Origin: Natronoflexus pectinivorans
Lineage (GTDB): Bacteria; Bacteroidota; Bacteroidia; Bacteroidales; Marinilabiliaceae
Direction of reading: 5' to 3'
Length of the DNA stretch: 64,000 nt
Assembly (NCBI RefSeq): GCF_004345615.1
Contig: NZ_SLWK01000008.1
Coordinates: forward strand, 123,043-187,042
This document shows positions 1 through 9,397 of the stretch, piece by piece; the stretch's first letter is position 1; every line of letters begins with the position of its first letter. The notes beneath the pieces were generated by a model. That model saw nothing but the letters and a program-made list of their open reading frames with translations, was not told where the DNA came from and did not search any database. A program made the position numbers and the translations under genes.

Positions 1-1
1 A

Positions 2-1582
2 GCTAATAGTAGTCAGAATCGCAGTTTGAGAATTGCAGACGGATCAAATAATGTTCTGCAAACGGTGTCAGCTCCAGGAAGCAATCTGGCAATGTCGGTA
101 TATGAATATGTAGGAGCTCCAACAACGATTTTTCTTTACTCTCCAAACAGTGGTGTTAATCTTTATCACGTCAGAGTTGAATCAAAGAAACCTGAAATGT
201 TTTCTCTTAACATCAATGCCTCAAATGGAGCAGTTATGCCTTCAGATGGTGAATTTGAGAGTGGAAGTGAATTACAGTTGAACGCAATCCCGGATAGCGG
301 ATATGCTTTTAGCCACTGGACTGGAGATCTTAGCGGAACCAGTAATCCTATTGTGTTAACCATCGAGTCGGACATTAATGCAACAGCTCATTTTGTCCCC
401 GTGGATCAGGGAGACGGAAGTTCGCCGGGTAATGGCTCAGGTTTGTACGACTGGAATTTTAGTGCCATGCCACAATATGCATCAAACTTTTCTGTTAATG
501 GATCGCAAACTATTGCTGGGGCTACGCTTTACAATGGTATTGATGTGGATGGAATGAGCGCCCGCAGTGTGACAATGGATGGGGTTAGTTATACCTATAA
601 TCGAAGGGTGAAACTGAACGGTTCCGGTCAGTTTAGTGGTCAACAACCGACTGGAAGGGTTGTTGCTTTCGATGTTTCGGGAGATGCAACCATAACTATT
701 GTTTGTCAATCTGCCAGCAGCAGCCAAAACCGTGTTCTAAGAATTGCTGATGGATCAAATAACGTTCTACATACAGTACCAGCTCCCGGAAGCAATTTAG
801 CCATGTCGGTTTATCAATACACTGGTGGTGCAACCACTATCTTTCTTTATTCTCCTGATAGTGGGGTGAATTTATACCACGTTAGGGTCGAGGTTGACAA
901 TCAGCAAATTGCAAACGATTGGTATTTTACAGAAATGCCTGCCTATTCATCAAATTTTGCTGTAAATGGATCGCAAACTATTGCAGGAGCTGTGCTCTAC
1001 AATGGCATTGAAGTTGATGGCATGTCTGCAAGAAGTCAGGATATTGGTGGCCAGATCTACACTTACACCCGACGAGTTAAACTCAACGGTACGGGGCAGT
1101 TCAGTGGACAACAGCCTGTTGGGCGTGTTTTTGCATTCGATGTAGCTGGAAACTCAAGAATTACCGTTGTTTGTCAGTCTGCCAGCAGTAGTTCTAATCG
1201 CATCCTTAACATTGCCACTTCTCCAAACAATGTGTTGCAAACTATTTCGGCTCCAGGTGCTAACCTTCAAAAATCGGTTTACAACTATTTCGGCGGGGCA
1301 ACCACTATTTATCTGTTCTCTCCAAACAGCGGAGTTAATTTGTATCATGTAAGGGTTGAAAATATTACAGAAGGCCCAATGAATGCCATACAAAATGTAC
1401 CGACTTTTATTCCCGAGAATAGATATGCAAACGACGATATTGAGTCCATTACATATTATAATCTGAATGGAGTTAAAGTAGGAAATGATTTTAACAGACT
1501 GCCTCCAGGAATCTTTATCCAATTGACCAGATGTAAGGATGGTTATGTGAAGAGTAGTAAGGTTGTTGTAAGTGACAGATGA
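2..1582 (+). CDS. 3' part of a large secreted T9SS-exported repeat protein
   Basis: The reading frame is open to the left edge of the window, so the true start lies outside; the first in-window start-like codon (TTG at 26) is not a real start. Visible order: the end of one beta-rich module; an InlB/bacterial-repeat-like module (about nt 195-400) with a typical YAFSHWTG core; then two nearly identical modules of about 150 residues (about nt 445-890 and 910-1360). These contain the motifs NGSQTIAGA, FSGQQP, QSASSS and SGVNLYHVRVE. The last 65 residues end in a type A-like T9SS sorting domain (YYNLNGVKV, LPPGIFIQL, KSSKVVV). Such modules are known next to pectate lyases and other secreted polysaccharide-active enzymes, so an extracellular carbohydrate-active or adhesive role is likely. 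No catalytic domain is visible. A strong terminator follows. Confidence 0.75.
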   Translation, partial: ANSSQNRSLRIADGSNNVLQTVSAPGSNLAMSVYEYVGAPTTIFLYSPNSGVNLYHVRVESKKPEMFSLNINASNGAVMPSDGEFESGSELQLNAIPDSGYAFSHWTGDLSGTSNPIVLTIESDINATAHFVPVDQGDGSSPGNGSGLYDWNFSAMPQYASNFSVNGSQTIAGATLYNGIDVDGMSARSVTMDGVSYTYNRRVKLNGSGQFSGQQPTGRVVAFDVSGDATITIVCQSASSSQNRVLRIADGSNNVLHTVPAPGSNLAMSVYQYTGGATTIFLYSPDSGVNLYHVRVEVDNQQIANDWYFTEMPAYSSNFAVNGSQTIAGAVLYNGIEVDGMSARSQDIGGQIYTYTRRVKLNGTGQFSGQQPVGRVFAFDVAGNSRITVVCQSASSSSNRILNIATSPNNVLQTISAPGANLQKSVYNYFGGATTIYLFSPNSGVNLYHVRVENITEGPMNAIQNVPTFIPENRYANDDIESITYYNLNGVKVGNDFNRLPPGIFIQLTRCKDGYVKSSKVVVSDR

Positions 1583-1606
1583 TGAGGTGTTAATTATGTA
1601 AATTAG

Positions 1607-1640
1607 AAATGGCTATCCGTTCGGATAGCCATTTTGTTTT
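1607..1640 (+). terminator. intrinsic terminator after the T9SS protein gene
   Basis: A perfect 13-bp stem (AAATGGCTATCCG paired with its complement across a TT loop) is followed by a T-rich stretch, 25 bases after the stop codon. Confidence 0.85.
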
Positions 1641-1734
1641 CTGATGAGAAGACTTCCGTTATTTTTAACAATTAAAGAAGTTTTTCTTTAATTAAGATTT
1701 CAGAATGACAATTATAAAAACTACTTTCTTATTT

Positions 1735-1764
1735 TTGTTGCGGAAAATTGTACCAATGCATTTG
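1735..1764 (+). promoter_or_regulatory. probable promoter of ppc
   Basis: TTG at 1735-1737, a 19-base spacer, then TGCATTTG at 1757-1764. This matches the Bacteroidota pattern TTG-N19-TAnnTTTG with one mismatch in the -7 box. The inferred leader is about 70 nt and includes a small hairpin, TTGTTG...CAACAA, at 1761-1778. Confidence 0.5.
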
Positions 1765-1838
1765 TTGTTTATACAACAAAAGTATGAACTAACCACAGAT
1801 ATTATTGTTTAGAAACCGGGTACCAATCAATCAACTAA

Positions 1839-4592
1839 ATGAGAAAAGAGTTATCAGATGTCGAAATAAAGCAAATAAAACAGCAGATTGAGAGCGATGG
1901 ATTGCAGAAGATCAGTAAAGATTTAAATTCTGTATCTGTTTTTTTGCGAGAGGTTTTAAAGGATCTGAATGAAGATTCACTGGTTAAATTGCTTAACTCC
2001 ATCCATGAAAAAAGCGGGGAGGTAAATCTTAATGATAAGGTTTCTGACGAGAAACTGGTGCAGGCTCTGAGTATTCTTTTTCAGTTGATGAATTTGGTGG
2101 AGGAGAATGCTGCCGCACAGTTTCGACGAAAGATTGAGAACAGATTGGGAGCATCCAGTATTAGAGGTTCCTGGTCCGAGACATTCAATAAGTGGAAAAA
2201 GCAGGGTTTAAACGAGGATCAGATCAGGGAGTTGCTTTCCAGAATTCACATCATGCCGGTTTTAACAGCACACCCTACTGAAGCAAAGCGTACAACCATC
2301 CTCAAACTGCACCGCGAGATATATCTTCAACTTGTCAAAAAAGAGAATGCTGTTTGGTCCGAAACCGAGCGGAAAGTGATCAATGCCACCATTCGGGCAT
2401 TAATTGAACGATGGTGGAGAAGTGGGGAGGTTTATCGTGAAAAGCCCGATGTTCCCTCGGAACGCAGCAGTGTATTGCACTACTTTACAAGAGTGTTTCC
2501 AGAGGCCTTGAAATTGAGCGACGAAAGACTAAGATATACATGGAAGGCTTATGGCTTTGATCCAAAGAAGTTAAGTCGTCCTGAGCATTATCCCTTGCTC
2601 TCCTTCGGAAGTTGGGTGGGTGGCGATCGTGATGGCCATCCTTACGTTACAGCGGAAGTTACACGCGACACTTTAATGGAGCATCGTAAAGCGGCTTTTA
2701 GTTTGCTCGAAGGTCAGTTGGAAGCTTTGGCTTCCCAAATGAGTTTTTCAGATACCCGCAATCAGGTTCCTGAGAAACTGTACGAACGAATTGAAGAGAT
2801 GTCGCTGAGCCTTCGTAAAGCCGGGTATAAAGCTGTATCAAGAAACCAACATGAACCGTGGAGGCAATTAGTGGAATTGATGCTTGCTAAATTGATCAAT
2901 ACCAGAAAGGAACGTGCACAATCGGGTGATATGGTTTATGACTCTTCTTTTCAGCTGCAGGATGATCTTCTTTTTCTCAGGGAAAGTTTATCAGCCATTG
3001 GTGCATATAAAATTATAGACACATTCCTGTTTCCGCTGGAACGTCATGTTAAATGCTTTGGGTTTCATCTCGCCAAACTGGATATCAGGCAAAACAGTGC
3101 CTTTCATGATAAGGCACTGGAACAAATGCTCAATTATGCTTCCACCGAAGAAAGAAACTACACCACTTGGAGTGAGGAGCAGAAAATTGAATTTCTTACA
3201 AATGAATTAAAAAGCAACAGACCTTTTGTCGTATCCGGAATATCGGTCGGTACTGAAGCTGATCAGGTGTTGGCCTGTTACAGGGTGATAAAGGAGCATG
3301 TTGACAGATACGGAGCCGATGGCATCGGCTCCATTATAGTGAGTATGACTCGCGGGTTAAGCGATTTGCTGATTGTATATCTCTTTATGCGCGAAGTTGG
3401 CCTTGATCCAAAACTCCTTCAGGTTGTTCCTCTATTTGAAACCATTGAGGATCTAAACCAATCGCATATTGTTTTGGATGGATATCTTTCACATCCGGTG
3501 GTGAAATCTGTTAAAGGATCTCAGAGGTCTGTTCAGGAAGTTATGCTTGGATACAGCGACAGCAACAAGGATGGAGGTATTGTTGCCAGCCGTTGGAATA
3601 TATATAAAGCCGAACGGGACTTAACCAATGTTGCAAAAAAACATCATGCCGAACTAAGATTTTTCCATGGTATAGGAGGGACCATCAGTCGTGGAGGAGG
3701 GAAGTATCATCGTTTCCTCGACAGCATGCCTGAGGGTTCTTTTTCCGGAGAAATAAAACTAACTGTTCAGGGAGAGGCCATTGCGCAACAGTTTGCCAAC
3801 CTGGTTAATGCCAATTATAACCTTGAGATGCTGCTCTCGGGGGCAGCACTGCAAACGGGATATTGTTTGCATGCGCCTTCTGTGGTAGAATTTCCCGATG
3901 AGGCACTGGATCTTTTAGCCCGCCTTTCTTTGGAGCGGTATCAGGAATTGATCAGACATCCCGATTTCATTAAGTTCTATAGTCAATGTACGCCCATTGA
4001 TGTAGTTGAGCAAAGCAAAATAGGGTCGCGTCCCTCCCGGAGAACCGGACAACGCACATTAAATGATCTGCGAGCCATTCCATGGGTGTTTAGCTGGAAA
4101 CAATCCAGATTTAATCTCACTGCCTGGTATGGGGTTGGTTATGGTCTTGAAGTTATGAAGAACGATCATCCTCAATTGTACGACCAGTTGAAAGTGTTTG
4201 CCCATAAATGGCCATTCCTCAGATACACTTTGATCCATATTGAAACCAACCTTTTGAATGCCGATAAAAAGTTAATGGAGGCATATGCTTCTCTGGTTGA
4301 TGATGATAAAATCCGCAACGATTTTATGACCAATATTCTGTCTGAACATCAGAAAAGCATAAAACAGGTGGCTGCACTGCTCGGAGACCAGACAGAGAAC
4401 CGAAGAATCAGCCTGCTTGAGAATATAAATCGTCGAAAGGATTCATTGCAAACCCTTCACCAAATGCAAATTGATTTTCTCAGACAATGGCGATTGGTTA
4501 AAGACGAGAACCCGGAAAAAGCAGCAGTGTTATTGGATAAGCTGCTTATCATAACCACCGCCATTTCAGGTGGGGTGAAAAATACAGGATGA
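1839..4592 (+). CDS. ppc: phosphoenolpyruvate carboxylase
   Basis: This enzyme carboxylates PEP with bicarbonate to oxaloacetate and phosphate, a cytosolic anaplerotic step. The 917-residue length is normal for a bacterial PEPC. All family landmarks are visible: VLTAHPTEAKR with the catalytic His at about residue 145, the FGSWVGGDRDGHPYV block near 260, the LGYSDSNKDGG block near 570, FFHGIGGTISRGGGKYHR near 610, the QGEAIAQQFAN stretch, and the conserved C-terminal NTG. It appears intact. It is followed 99 bp later by an OFA-type MFS gene on the same strand, with a terminator only after that gene, so the two may be co-transcribed. A PPi-dependent PEP carboxykinase is encoded about 39 kb downstream, giving two routes between PEP and oxaloacetate. 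Confidence 0.97.
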   Translation: MRKELSDVEIKQIKQQIESDGLQKISKDLNSVSVFLREVLKDLNEDSLVKLLNSIHEKSGEVNLNDKVSDEKLVQALSILFQLMNLVEENAAAQFRRKIENRLGASSIRGSWSETFNKWKKQGLNEDQIRELLSRIHIMPVLTAHPTEAKRTTILKLHREIYLQLVKKENAVWSETERKVINATIRALIERWWRSGEVYREKPDVPSERSSVLHYFTRVFPEALKLSDERLRYTWKAYGFDPKKLSRPEHYPLLSFGSWVGGDRDGHPYVTAEVTRDTLMEHRKAAFSLLEGQLEALASQMSFSDTRNQVPEKLYERIEEMSLSLRKAGYKAVSRNQHEPWRQLVELMLAKLINTRKERAQSGDMVYDSSFQLQDDLLFLRESLSAIGAYKIIDTFLFPLERHVKCFGFHLAKLDIRQNSAFHDKALEQMLNYASTEERNYTTWSEEQKIEFLTNELKSNRPFVVSGISVGTEADQVLACYRVIKEHVDRYGADGIGSIIVSMTRGLSDLLIVYLFMREVGLDPKLLQVVPLFETIEDLNQSHIVLDGYLSHPVVKSVKGSQRSVQEVMLGYSDSNKDGGIVASRWNIYKAERDLTNVAKKHHAELRFFHGIGGTISRGGGKYHRFLDSMPEGSFSGEIKLTVQGEAIAQQFANLVNANYNLEMLLSGAALQTGYCLHAPSVVEFPDEALDLLARLSLERYQELIRHPDFIKFYSQCTPIDVVEQSKIGSRPSRRTGQRTLNDLRAIPWVFSWKQSRFNLTAWYGVGYGLEVMKNDHPQLYDQLKVFAHKWPFLRYTLIHIETNLLNADKKLMEAYASLVDDDKIRNDFMTNILSEHQKSIKQVAALLGDQTENRRISLLENINRRKDSLQTLHQMQIDFLRQWRLVKDENPEKAAVLLDKLLIITTAISGGVKNTG

Positions 4593-4691
4593 TTAATTGT
4601 TAACCATAATACTAAATCAATTTCCAGGATCGTTGATCGATACAGACATGAGTATCCTTATTGACATGTCCTGAAGTAAACCCTTTTAATA

Positions 4692-5861
4692 ATGCAGAAA
4701 TTCTTAACAGTATTATCAGCGTTTTTTATTATGCTTTGTCTGGGTGGTGTGTACGCCTGGAGTGTATTTGTTCCCGGATTAATGACTGAGTATAATTTCT
4801 CTTCATTTCAAACGCAGTTGATCTTTGGGTCAATCATTGCTGTCTTTCCTACCACAATGCTTCTTGCCGGCATTTTAGAAAAGAAACTCAAACCTGTTAC
4901 AATGGGAATGATTTCAGCCGCATTGTTTACAACGGGTTACCTTATGGCAGGATTTTCAAACGGAAATTTTTGGATGGTTCTATTCGGTATAGGTATTCTC
5001 TCCGGAGTGGGCACGGGATTTGGCTATTTGGTCTCTTTAACAACACCTGTAAAATGGTTCCCCAAAAAAAAGGGTTTAATAACAGGCATCGCAGCTGCAG
5101 GATTTGGCCTTGCGGCTGTTGTCCTCTCATTTCTTGCTGAGACTCTGCTTGATCAGGGAAGGGATGTATTGCATATATTTACAAAGGTTGGTTTGGGTTA
5201 TGGCTTGGTGATTTTTCTTCTGTCGTTTTTTTTAAAGGCTCCGTCTTCAGCTGTGTCAGGCCATCGAGTTGATGTGCGTTATTTCTTTAAAAGCAAAAGT
5301 TTTGTAAAACTTTTGTTTGGTATTTTCTTTGGAACCTTTGCTGGACTGCTTGTTATTGGTAGTTTGTCTCCAATTGGGGAGGTTTATTATATAGATAGCC
5401 ATGTGTTGGTTGTGGGGGTGTCAGTATTTGCTGTAGCAAATTTTCTAGGCCGGCTTTCATGGGGCATGGTCAGTGATTATCTAAATACAGAAATAGTTAT
5501 TTTTTCAGCATTAACCCTTCAGGCGGTATCGATCTTCTTACTTGGTTTTCTAAATCTTACCGAGTTAAGCTATATTGTTCTGTCTGCCATGATTGGATTT
5601 GGGTTTGGAGCAAATTTTGTTCTGTTTGCCAAAGAAACTTCACACTTATATGGTATAGCGAATTTAGGCATAGTTTATCCATATGTTTTGCTTGGATACG
5701 CTGTTGCCGGAATTGTTGGTCCTGTAACCGGTGGCGTTTTGTATGACATAACAGGTTCGTTTAATACAGCAATATACATTGCTGCATTTATGAGTATGAT
5801 GGGTGCAATATTGTTTTTATTTCGTGTTAAATCCTCCTCAAATTCTACAAAATCTTTATAA
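4692..5861 (+). CDS. OFA-family MFS transporter
   Basis: An integral membrane transporter of the oxalate/formate antiporter (OFA) branch of the major facilitator superfamily. It has 389 residues and about 12 hydrophobic segments. The first helix carries the family signature LGGVYAWSVF (residues 17-26), followed by a TEYNFS loop typical of OFA proteins. Substrates in this branch include oxalate/formate and other small monocarboxylates; the sequence alone does not fix the substrate. It lies 99 bp after ppc and ends in a strong terminator, so it may be the second gene of a ppc transcript. A role in carboxylate exchange would fit that neighbour, but this is inference. Confidence 0.85.
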   Translation: MQKFLTVLSAFFIMLCLGGVYAWSVFVPGLMTEYNFSSFQTQLIFGSIIAVFPTTMLLAGILEKKLKPVTMGMISAALFTTGYLMAGFSNGNFWMVLFGIGILSGVGTGFGYLVSLTTPVKWFPKKKGLITGIAAAGFGLAAVVLSFLAETLLDQGRDVLHIFTKVGLGYGLVIFLLSFFLKAPSSAVSGHRVDVRYFFKSKSFVKLLFGIFFGTFAGLLVIGSLSPIGEVYYIDSHVLVVGVSVFAVANFLGRLSWGMVSDYLNTEIVIFSALTLQAVSIFLLGFLNLTELSYIVLSAMIGFGFGANFVLFAKETSHLYGIANLGIVYPYVLLGYAVAGIVGPVTGGVLYDITGSFNTAIYIAAFMSMMGAILFLFRVKSSSNSTKSL

Positions 5862-5914
5862 ATTGATTTTGTGAGCTAATAAAGAAGTTTTCTGGAAGCT
5901 TCCATTTATAAATT

Positions 5915-5950
5915 AAACCACTAATGTAGCTTTACATTAGTGGTTTTTTT
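5915..5950 (+). terminator. intrinsic terminator after the MFS gene
   Basis: A perfect 14-bp stem (AAACCACTAATGTA and its complement, loop GCTT) runs into a T tract. Confidence 0.9.
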
Positions 5951-6177
5951 GTTTTGGTCAATACAAGAGCTTGCTATTCAGGTTTATATAATTGGATTGT
6001 CCAAATTGATCTCGATGAATATTGTCAACAATAAGCAATTTTTTCTCATGTATAGGGGTTATGATTGGCTATTGTAACGCTGCTTACGAAAGAATTACCA
6101 TTAAGTCCACCTTTCAGGGACATAACCTTCTTAATTTTGTTTTGGTGACAGTTTAAACCGATTATGTATTAATTACA

Positions 6178-6432
6178 TGAAACGAGCCATGAGAATCGCC
6201 AGATCGACGAAGTCAAAGATTTTCACACAGGCGATGTGCTGAGGCCAGTCGAAGTAAGCAATGACTAGATTGACGAGTACTCCCGAGTACTCGGGAGTTA
6301 CTTAAAAAAACAAATTATAAACAGATGAAACGAGCCATGAGAAAACCTTCTCACACAGGCAAAGTACTGAGCCCTGTCGAAGTAAGAATGACTATGATGG
6401 CGAGTTCCCTGTGATTACTTAAAAACAAATTT
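6178..6432 (+). repeat. two diverged direct copies of a TGAAACGAGCCAT repeat
   Basis: Copy 1 starts at 6178 and copy 2 at 6326. Both share TGAAACGAGCCATGAGAA, then TCACACAGGC, then GTCGAAGTAAG, then an ACTTAAAAA(A)ACAAATT tail. Copy 1 also carries a perfect palindrome, CTCCCGAGTACTCGGGAG, at 6280-6297. A third copy lies in inverse orientation at 15037-15071. I see no gene or clear signal in the rest of the gap (5951-6177). The tail of copy 2 forms the immediate leader of the downstream GH43 gene. Confidence 0.7.
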
Positions 6433-6439
6433 TATACAA

Positions 6440-7450
6440 ATGAAAAAAATGATCAGATCTTTAGTCGTATTGTCACTATTGGTGGCAGGTGCATTGGTAG
6501 AAATTGCGAACTCGCAGGAATTTAATTATGACAACCCTTTAATTCGTCAAAGAGCAGATCCTTGGATTCATAGAACAGATTGTGGTATCTATTATTTTAT
6601 TGCTACTGTTCCTGAATATGATCGAATTGAAATCAGAAAATCGAATACAATCAATGGCTTGGCAGAAGCAGAGCCTGTTGTTGTGTGGAGAAAGCATGAC
6701 AGTGGTCCGATGAGCCACCATATTTGGGCTCCAGAATTGCACAGGGTAGATGGGAAATGGTATATATATTTTGCCGCAGCTCGCGCAGAAAATATATGGA
6801 AAATTCGCATGTGGGCATTATCAAACGACTCTGATGATCCAACTACAGGAGAGTGGGTTGAGGAAGGGCAAATTAGAACGGAAAGAGACGATTTTGCCCT
6901 TGATGCAACTGTGTTTGAGCATAAAGGTAATTATTATTATGTGTGGGCTGAAAAAACCCGGCCAGATAACAATTCAGGACTGATCATGTCAAAAATGAAA
7001 GATGGTGTTACATTAATTGGTCCGGAAGTGGTTATCTCTGAGCCTGAATATGAATGGGAAATGCACACATACGCCGTTAATGAAGGAGCCGCTGTTATTA
7101 AACATGGTAATCGGATTTTTATGACATTCTCTGCCAGTGCCACAGACCACACTTATGCTATTGGCTTATTATGGGCTTACAAAGACTCTGATTTGATGGA
7201 TCCAAACTCATGGCACAAACTTCCGGAGCCGGTATTCTATACCAATGAGAAGTTTAACCGGTTTGGTCCCGGACACAATAGCTTTACAGTGGCAGAAGAT
7301 GGCAAAACGCCAGTTTTGGTATATCATGCCAGAGAATATAAGGAGATTGACGGATTTGCCCTTGACGATCCAAACAGAGATACACGTGTTAGAACCTTCC
7401 GTTGGAATGACGATGGATTTCCAGATTTTGCACAAGAAATTGGTGACTAA
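6440..7450 (+). CDS. secreted GH43 glycosidase (arabinofuranosidase/xylosidase type)
   Basis: A glycoside hydrolase family 43 enzyme of 336 residues with an N-terminal signal peptide ending near ANSQ (residue 26). It is therefore periplasmic or extracellular. The five-bladed propeller fold is indicated by family blocks: NPLIRQRADPWI with the catalytic base at Asp40, an IWAPELH block, DDFALDATVF with the pKa-modulating Asp155, and NEGAAVI with the general acid Glu215. All three catalytic carboxylates are present. Family members release L-arabinose or D-xylose from arabinoxylan, arabinan or xylo-oligosaccharides; exact specificity cannot be read here. A second GH43 follows after 217 bp, suggesting related pentose-polymer substrates. 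Confidence 0.9.
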   Translation: MKKMIRSLVVLSLLVAGALVEIANSQEFNYDNPLIRQRADPWIHRTDCGIYYFIATVPEYDRIEIRKSNTINGLAEAEPVVVWRKHDSGPMSHHIWAPELHRVDGKWYIYFAAARAENIWKIRMWALSNDSDDPTTGEWVEEGQIRTERDDFALDATVFEHKGNYYYVWAEKTRPDNNSGLIMSKMKDGVTLIGPEVVISEPEYEWEMHTYAVNEGAAVIKHGNRIFMTFSASATDHTYAIGLLWAYKDSDLMDPNSWHKLPEPVFYTNEKFNRFGPGHNSFTVAEDGKTPVLVYHAREYKEIDGFALDDPNRDTRVRTFRWNDDGFPDFAQEIGD

Positions 7451-7478
7451 TTAATTCTCTTACCATTGTTTCTAATAT

Positions 7479-7518
7479 AATGGGGCACAAATCCAGTTTA
7501 AGCGGGTTTGACCCCATT
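7479..7518 (+). terminator. imperfect hairpin after the first GH43 gene
   Basis: AATGGGG pairs with CCCCATT, and an inner CAAATCC pairs with GGGTTTG. The stem is good but the T tract is poor, so it could be a weak terminator or a transcript-stabilising structure. Confidence 0.45.
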
Positions 7519-7667
7519 CTTAATTCAATATGGGAATTTTATTACATCGAGATCCTTTTGATTTTTCCGTTATATAATCAATTTCCCTTATCTATTAATG
7601 GTTATGTCTTAAAATGATATTTGCACCATACTTTCGTTAAGTCAATGATTTACTTAAAATAATTCCA

Positions 7668-9248
7668 ATGAAAAAAAATCTTTTTACGGCCACTTTTCTG
7701 ATTTTAATTTTGGCCGTTTCCTGTAGCACACAAAAGGAAACACCAATGGCAACAAACCCAATAATCTTTGCCGATGTTCCTGACATCGCTATTGTTAGGG
7801 TTGGAGATACTTATTATATGAGTAGTACAACCATGCACATGAGTCCCGGATTGCCTATTATGCGTTCTAACGATTTGGTAAATTGGGAACTGGTTAGTTA
7901 TGCTTACGACGTTTTAATTGACAATGAAATGATGCGCCTTGAAAATGGACAGGAAAGCTATGGCTTTGGATCCTGGGCCAGCAGCATGAGGTTTCACGAT
8001 GGCGTATATTATGTTTCAACTTTTGCAGCCACTTCAGGCAAAACACATATCTATACAACAACTGATATTGAAAATGGGGAATGGAATGAGATATCTTTTG
8101 AACCTGATTTACATGATCATACTTTGTTTTTTGATGATGATGGACGTATTTATATGATTTACGCTTGTGGCGAATTGCGTCTAGTTGAGTTGGAACCCGA
8201 TTTATCTGGTGTTATTCCCGGCTCAGAAATAGTTGTAATAGAGGATGCCAGTCGTATTGCAGGGGAACACATTGGTTTATGCGCTGAAGGCTCCCAATTG
8301 TTAAAACATGAAGGGATGTATTATCTCTTTAACATTGTCTGGCCTGTAAACGACATAAGGACGGTTCTTGTGCATAGAGCGGATAATATTGCTGGTCCTT
8401 ATGAAGGCCGTGTGGTTTTAAAAGACCGGGGGATTGCTCAGGGTAGTCTAATTGATACTCCGGAAGGAGATTGGTATGCGTATATGTTTCGCGACTATGG
8501 TGCTGTTGGAAGAATTCCCTACTTGATGCCTGTAGATTGGGTTGACGGTTGGCCTGTTTTAGGCATTGCCGGAAAAGTTCCTGATACCCTGGATATTCCT
8601 GCCGGTGATGGCGGAATTTCTGGTATTGTTGCCTCTGATGAATTTAACAGAGAGCCTGGTGATGAGAAACTTCCTCTTGTGTGGCAATGGAATCATAACC
8701 CCGATCATCGCTTTTGGTCATTAAGTGATCGGCCCGGATATTTGAGATTAACTACCGGACGTGTCGACGCTAACGTGCTTCAGGCACGTAATACACTTAC
8801 TCAACGTACTTTTGGCCCGCAAAGTTCTGCTCAAACAAGGATTGATATAGGAAATATGAATAATGGCGATTGCGCTGGACTTATTGCTTTACAAAGAGAT
8901 TATGGGTTTGTGGGGGTACGCAAAGAGAATGATGAATATTATTTGGTTCTTGAACTTGCAGAAAACAATAATCCTCAGGAGCTGGAAAGGGTTCTTCTTA
9001 ACCAGAATCATATTTATTTGCGAATTGATTGCGATTTTAATGACATGGTTGATCTCGCTTACTTTTATTATAGTCTTGATGGCAATGAGTGGATTCGAAT
9101 TGGAAAACCGCTCCAAATGGTTTATACTTTAATACATCATTTTATGGGTTATCGGTTTGGCCTGTTTAATTATGCCACAGAAACTGCAGGAGGCTATGTT
9201 GATTTTGATTTTTTCAGGGTTAATGATGAGATCATTAACCCATACTGA
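7668..9248 (+). CDS. GH43 beta-xylosidase/arabinofuranosidase lipoprotein with C-terminal concanavalin-like domain
   Basis: A 526-residue lipoprotein: a hydrophobic signal ends in LAVSC with the lipidated Cys at residue 19. Residues 30-320 form a GH43 propeller with Asp39 (VPDIAIVRVGDTYYM), the HDHTLFFDDDG block near 150 and Glu207 (CAEGSQLL) as acid. Residues 325-526 look like the beta-sandwich domain found C-terminal in GH43 beta-xylosidases (DEFNREPG, WQWNHNPD, VDFDFFRV), which helps shape the active site. The arrangement resembles GH43 subfamily 12-type enzymes acting on xylo- or arabinoxylo-oligosaccharides at the cell surface or in the periplasm. It follows the first GH43; a strong terminator closes the gene. 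Confidence 0.92.
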   Translation: MKKNLFTATFLILILAVSCSTQKETPMATNPIIFADVPDIAIVRVGDTYYMSSTTMHMSPGLPIMRSNDLVNWELVSYAYDVLIDNEMMRLENGQESYGFGSWASSMRFHDGVYYVSTFAATSGKTHIYTTTDIENGEWNEISFEPDLHDHTLFFDDDGRIYMIYACGELRLVELEPDLSGVIPGSEIVVIEDASRIAGEHIGLCAEGSQLLKHEGMYYLFNIVWPVNDIRTVLVHRADNIAGPYEGRVVLKDRGIAQGSLIDTPEGDWYAYMFRDYGAVGRIPYLMPVDWVDGWPVLGIAGKVPDTLDIPAGDGGISGIVASDEFNREPGDEKLPLVWQWNHNPDHRFWSLSDRPGYLRLTTGRVDANVLQARNTLTQRTFGPQSSAQTRIDIGNMNNGDCAGLIALQRDYGFVGVRKENDEYYLVLELAENNNPQELERVLLNQNHIYLRIDCDFNDMVDLAYFYYSLDGNEWIRIGKPLQMVYTLIHHFMGYRFGLFNYATETAGGYVDFDFFRVNDEIINPY

Positions 9249-9274
9249 TTTATTTTAGGTTTTCGTTTTGAACT

Positions 9275-9320
9275 CCCTTCTTTATGGTAATTTTTATTAC
9301 CAAAAGAAGGGATTTCTTTT
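9275..9320 (+). terminator. intrinsic terminator after the second GH43 gene
   Basis: CCCTTCTTT pairs with AAAGAAGGG and the inner GGTAAT with ATTACC, followed by a T-rich run. Confidence 0.85.
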
Positions 9321-9397
9321 ATAATAGATTCGACCTGTTTATTAGGTTTATATAAAATACTATTTTTGACTTCTGAAAACCATATGTTATCTGAATA

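Noticed and set aside
26..28. TTG as the start of the first gene
   Set aside because: The frame is open back to base 2 and the upstream residues continue the repeated module (NSSQNRSLRIADG matches SSSQNRVLRIADG), so the gene is cut by the window edge.
6325..6414. Short open frame starting MKRAMR in the repeat before GH43
   Set aside because: Only 29 codons, not kept in the other two repeat copies beyond the first six residues, so it is more likely part of a non-coding repeat.
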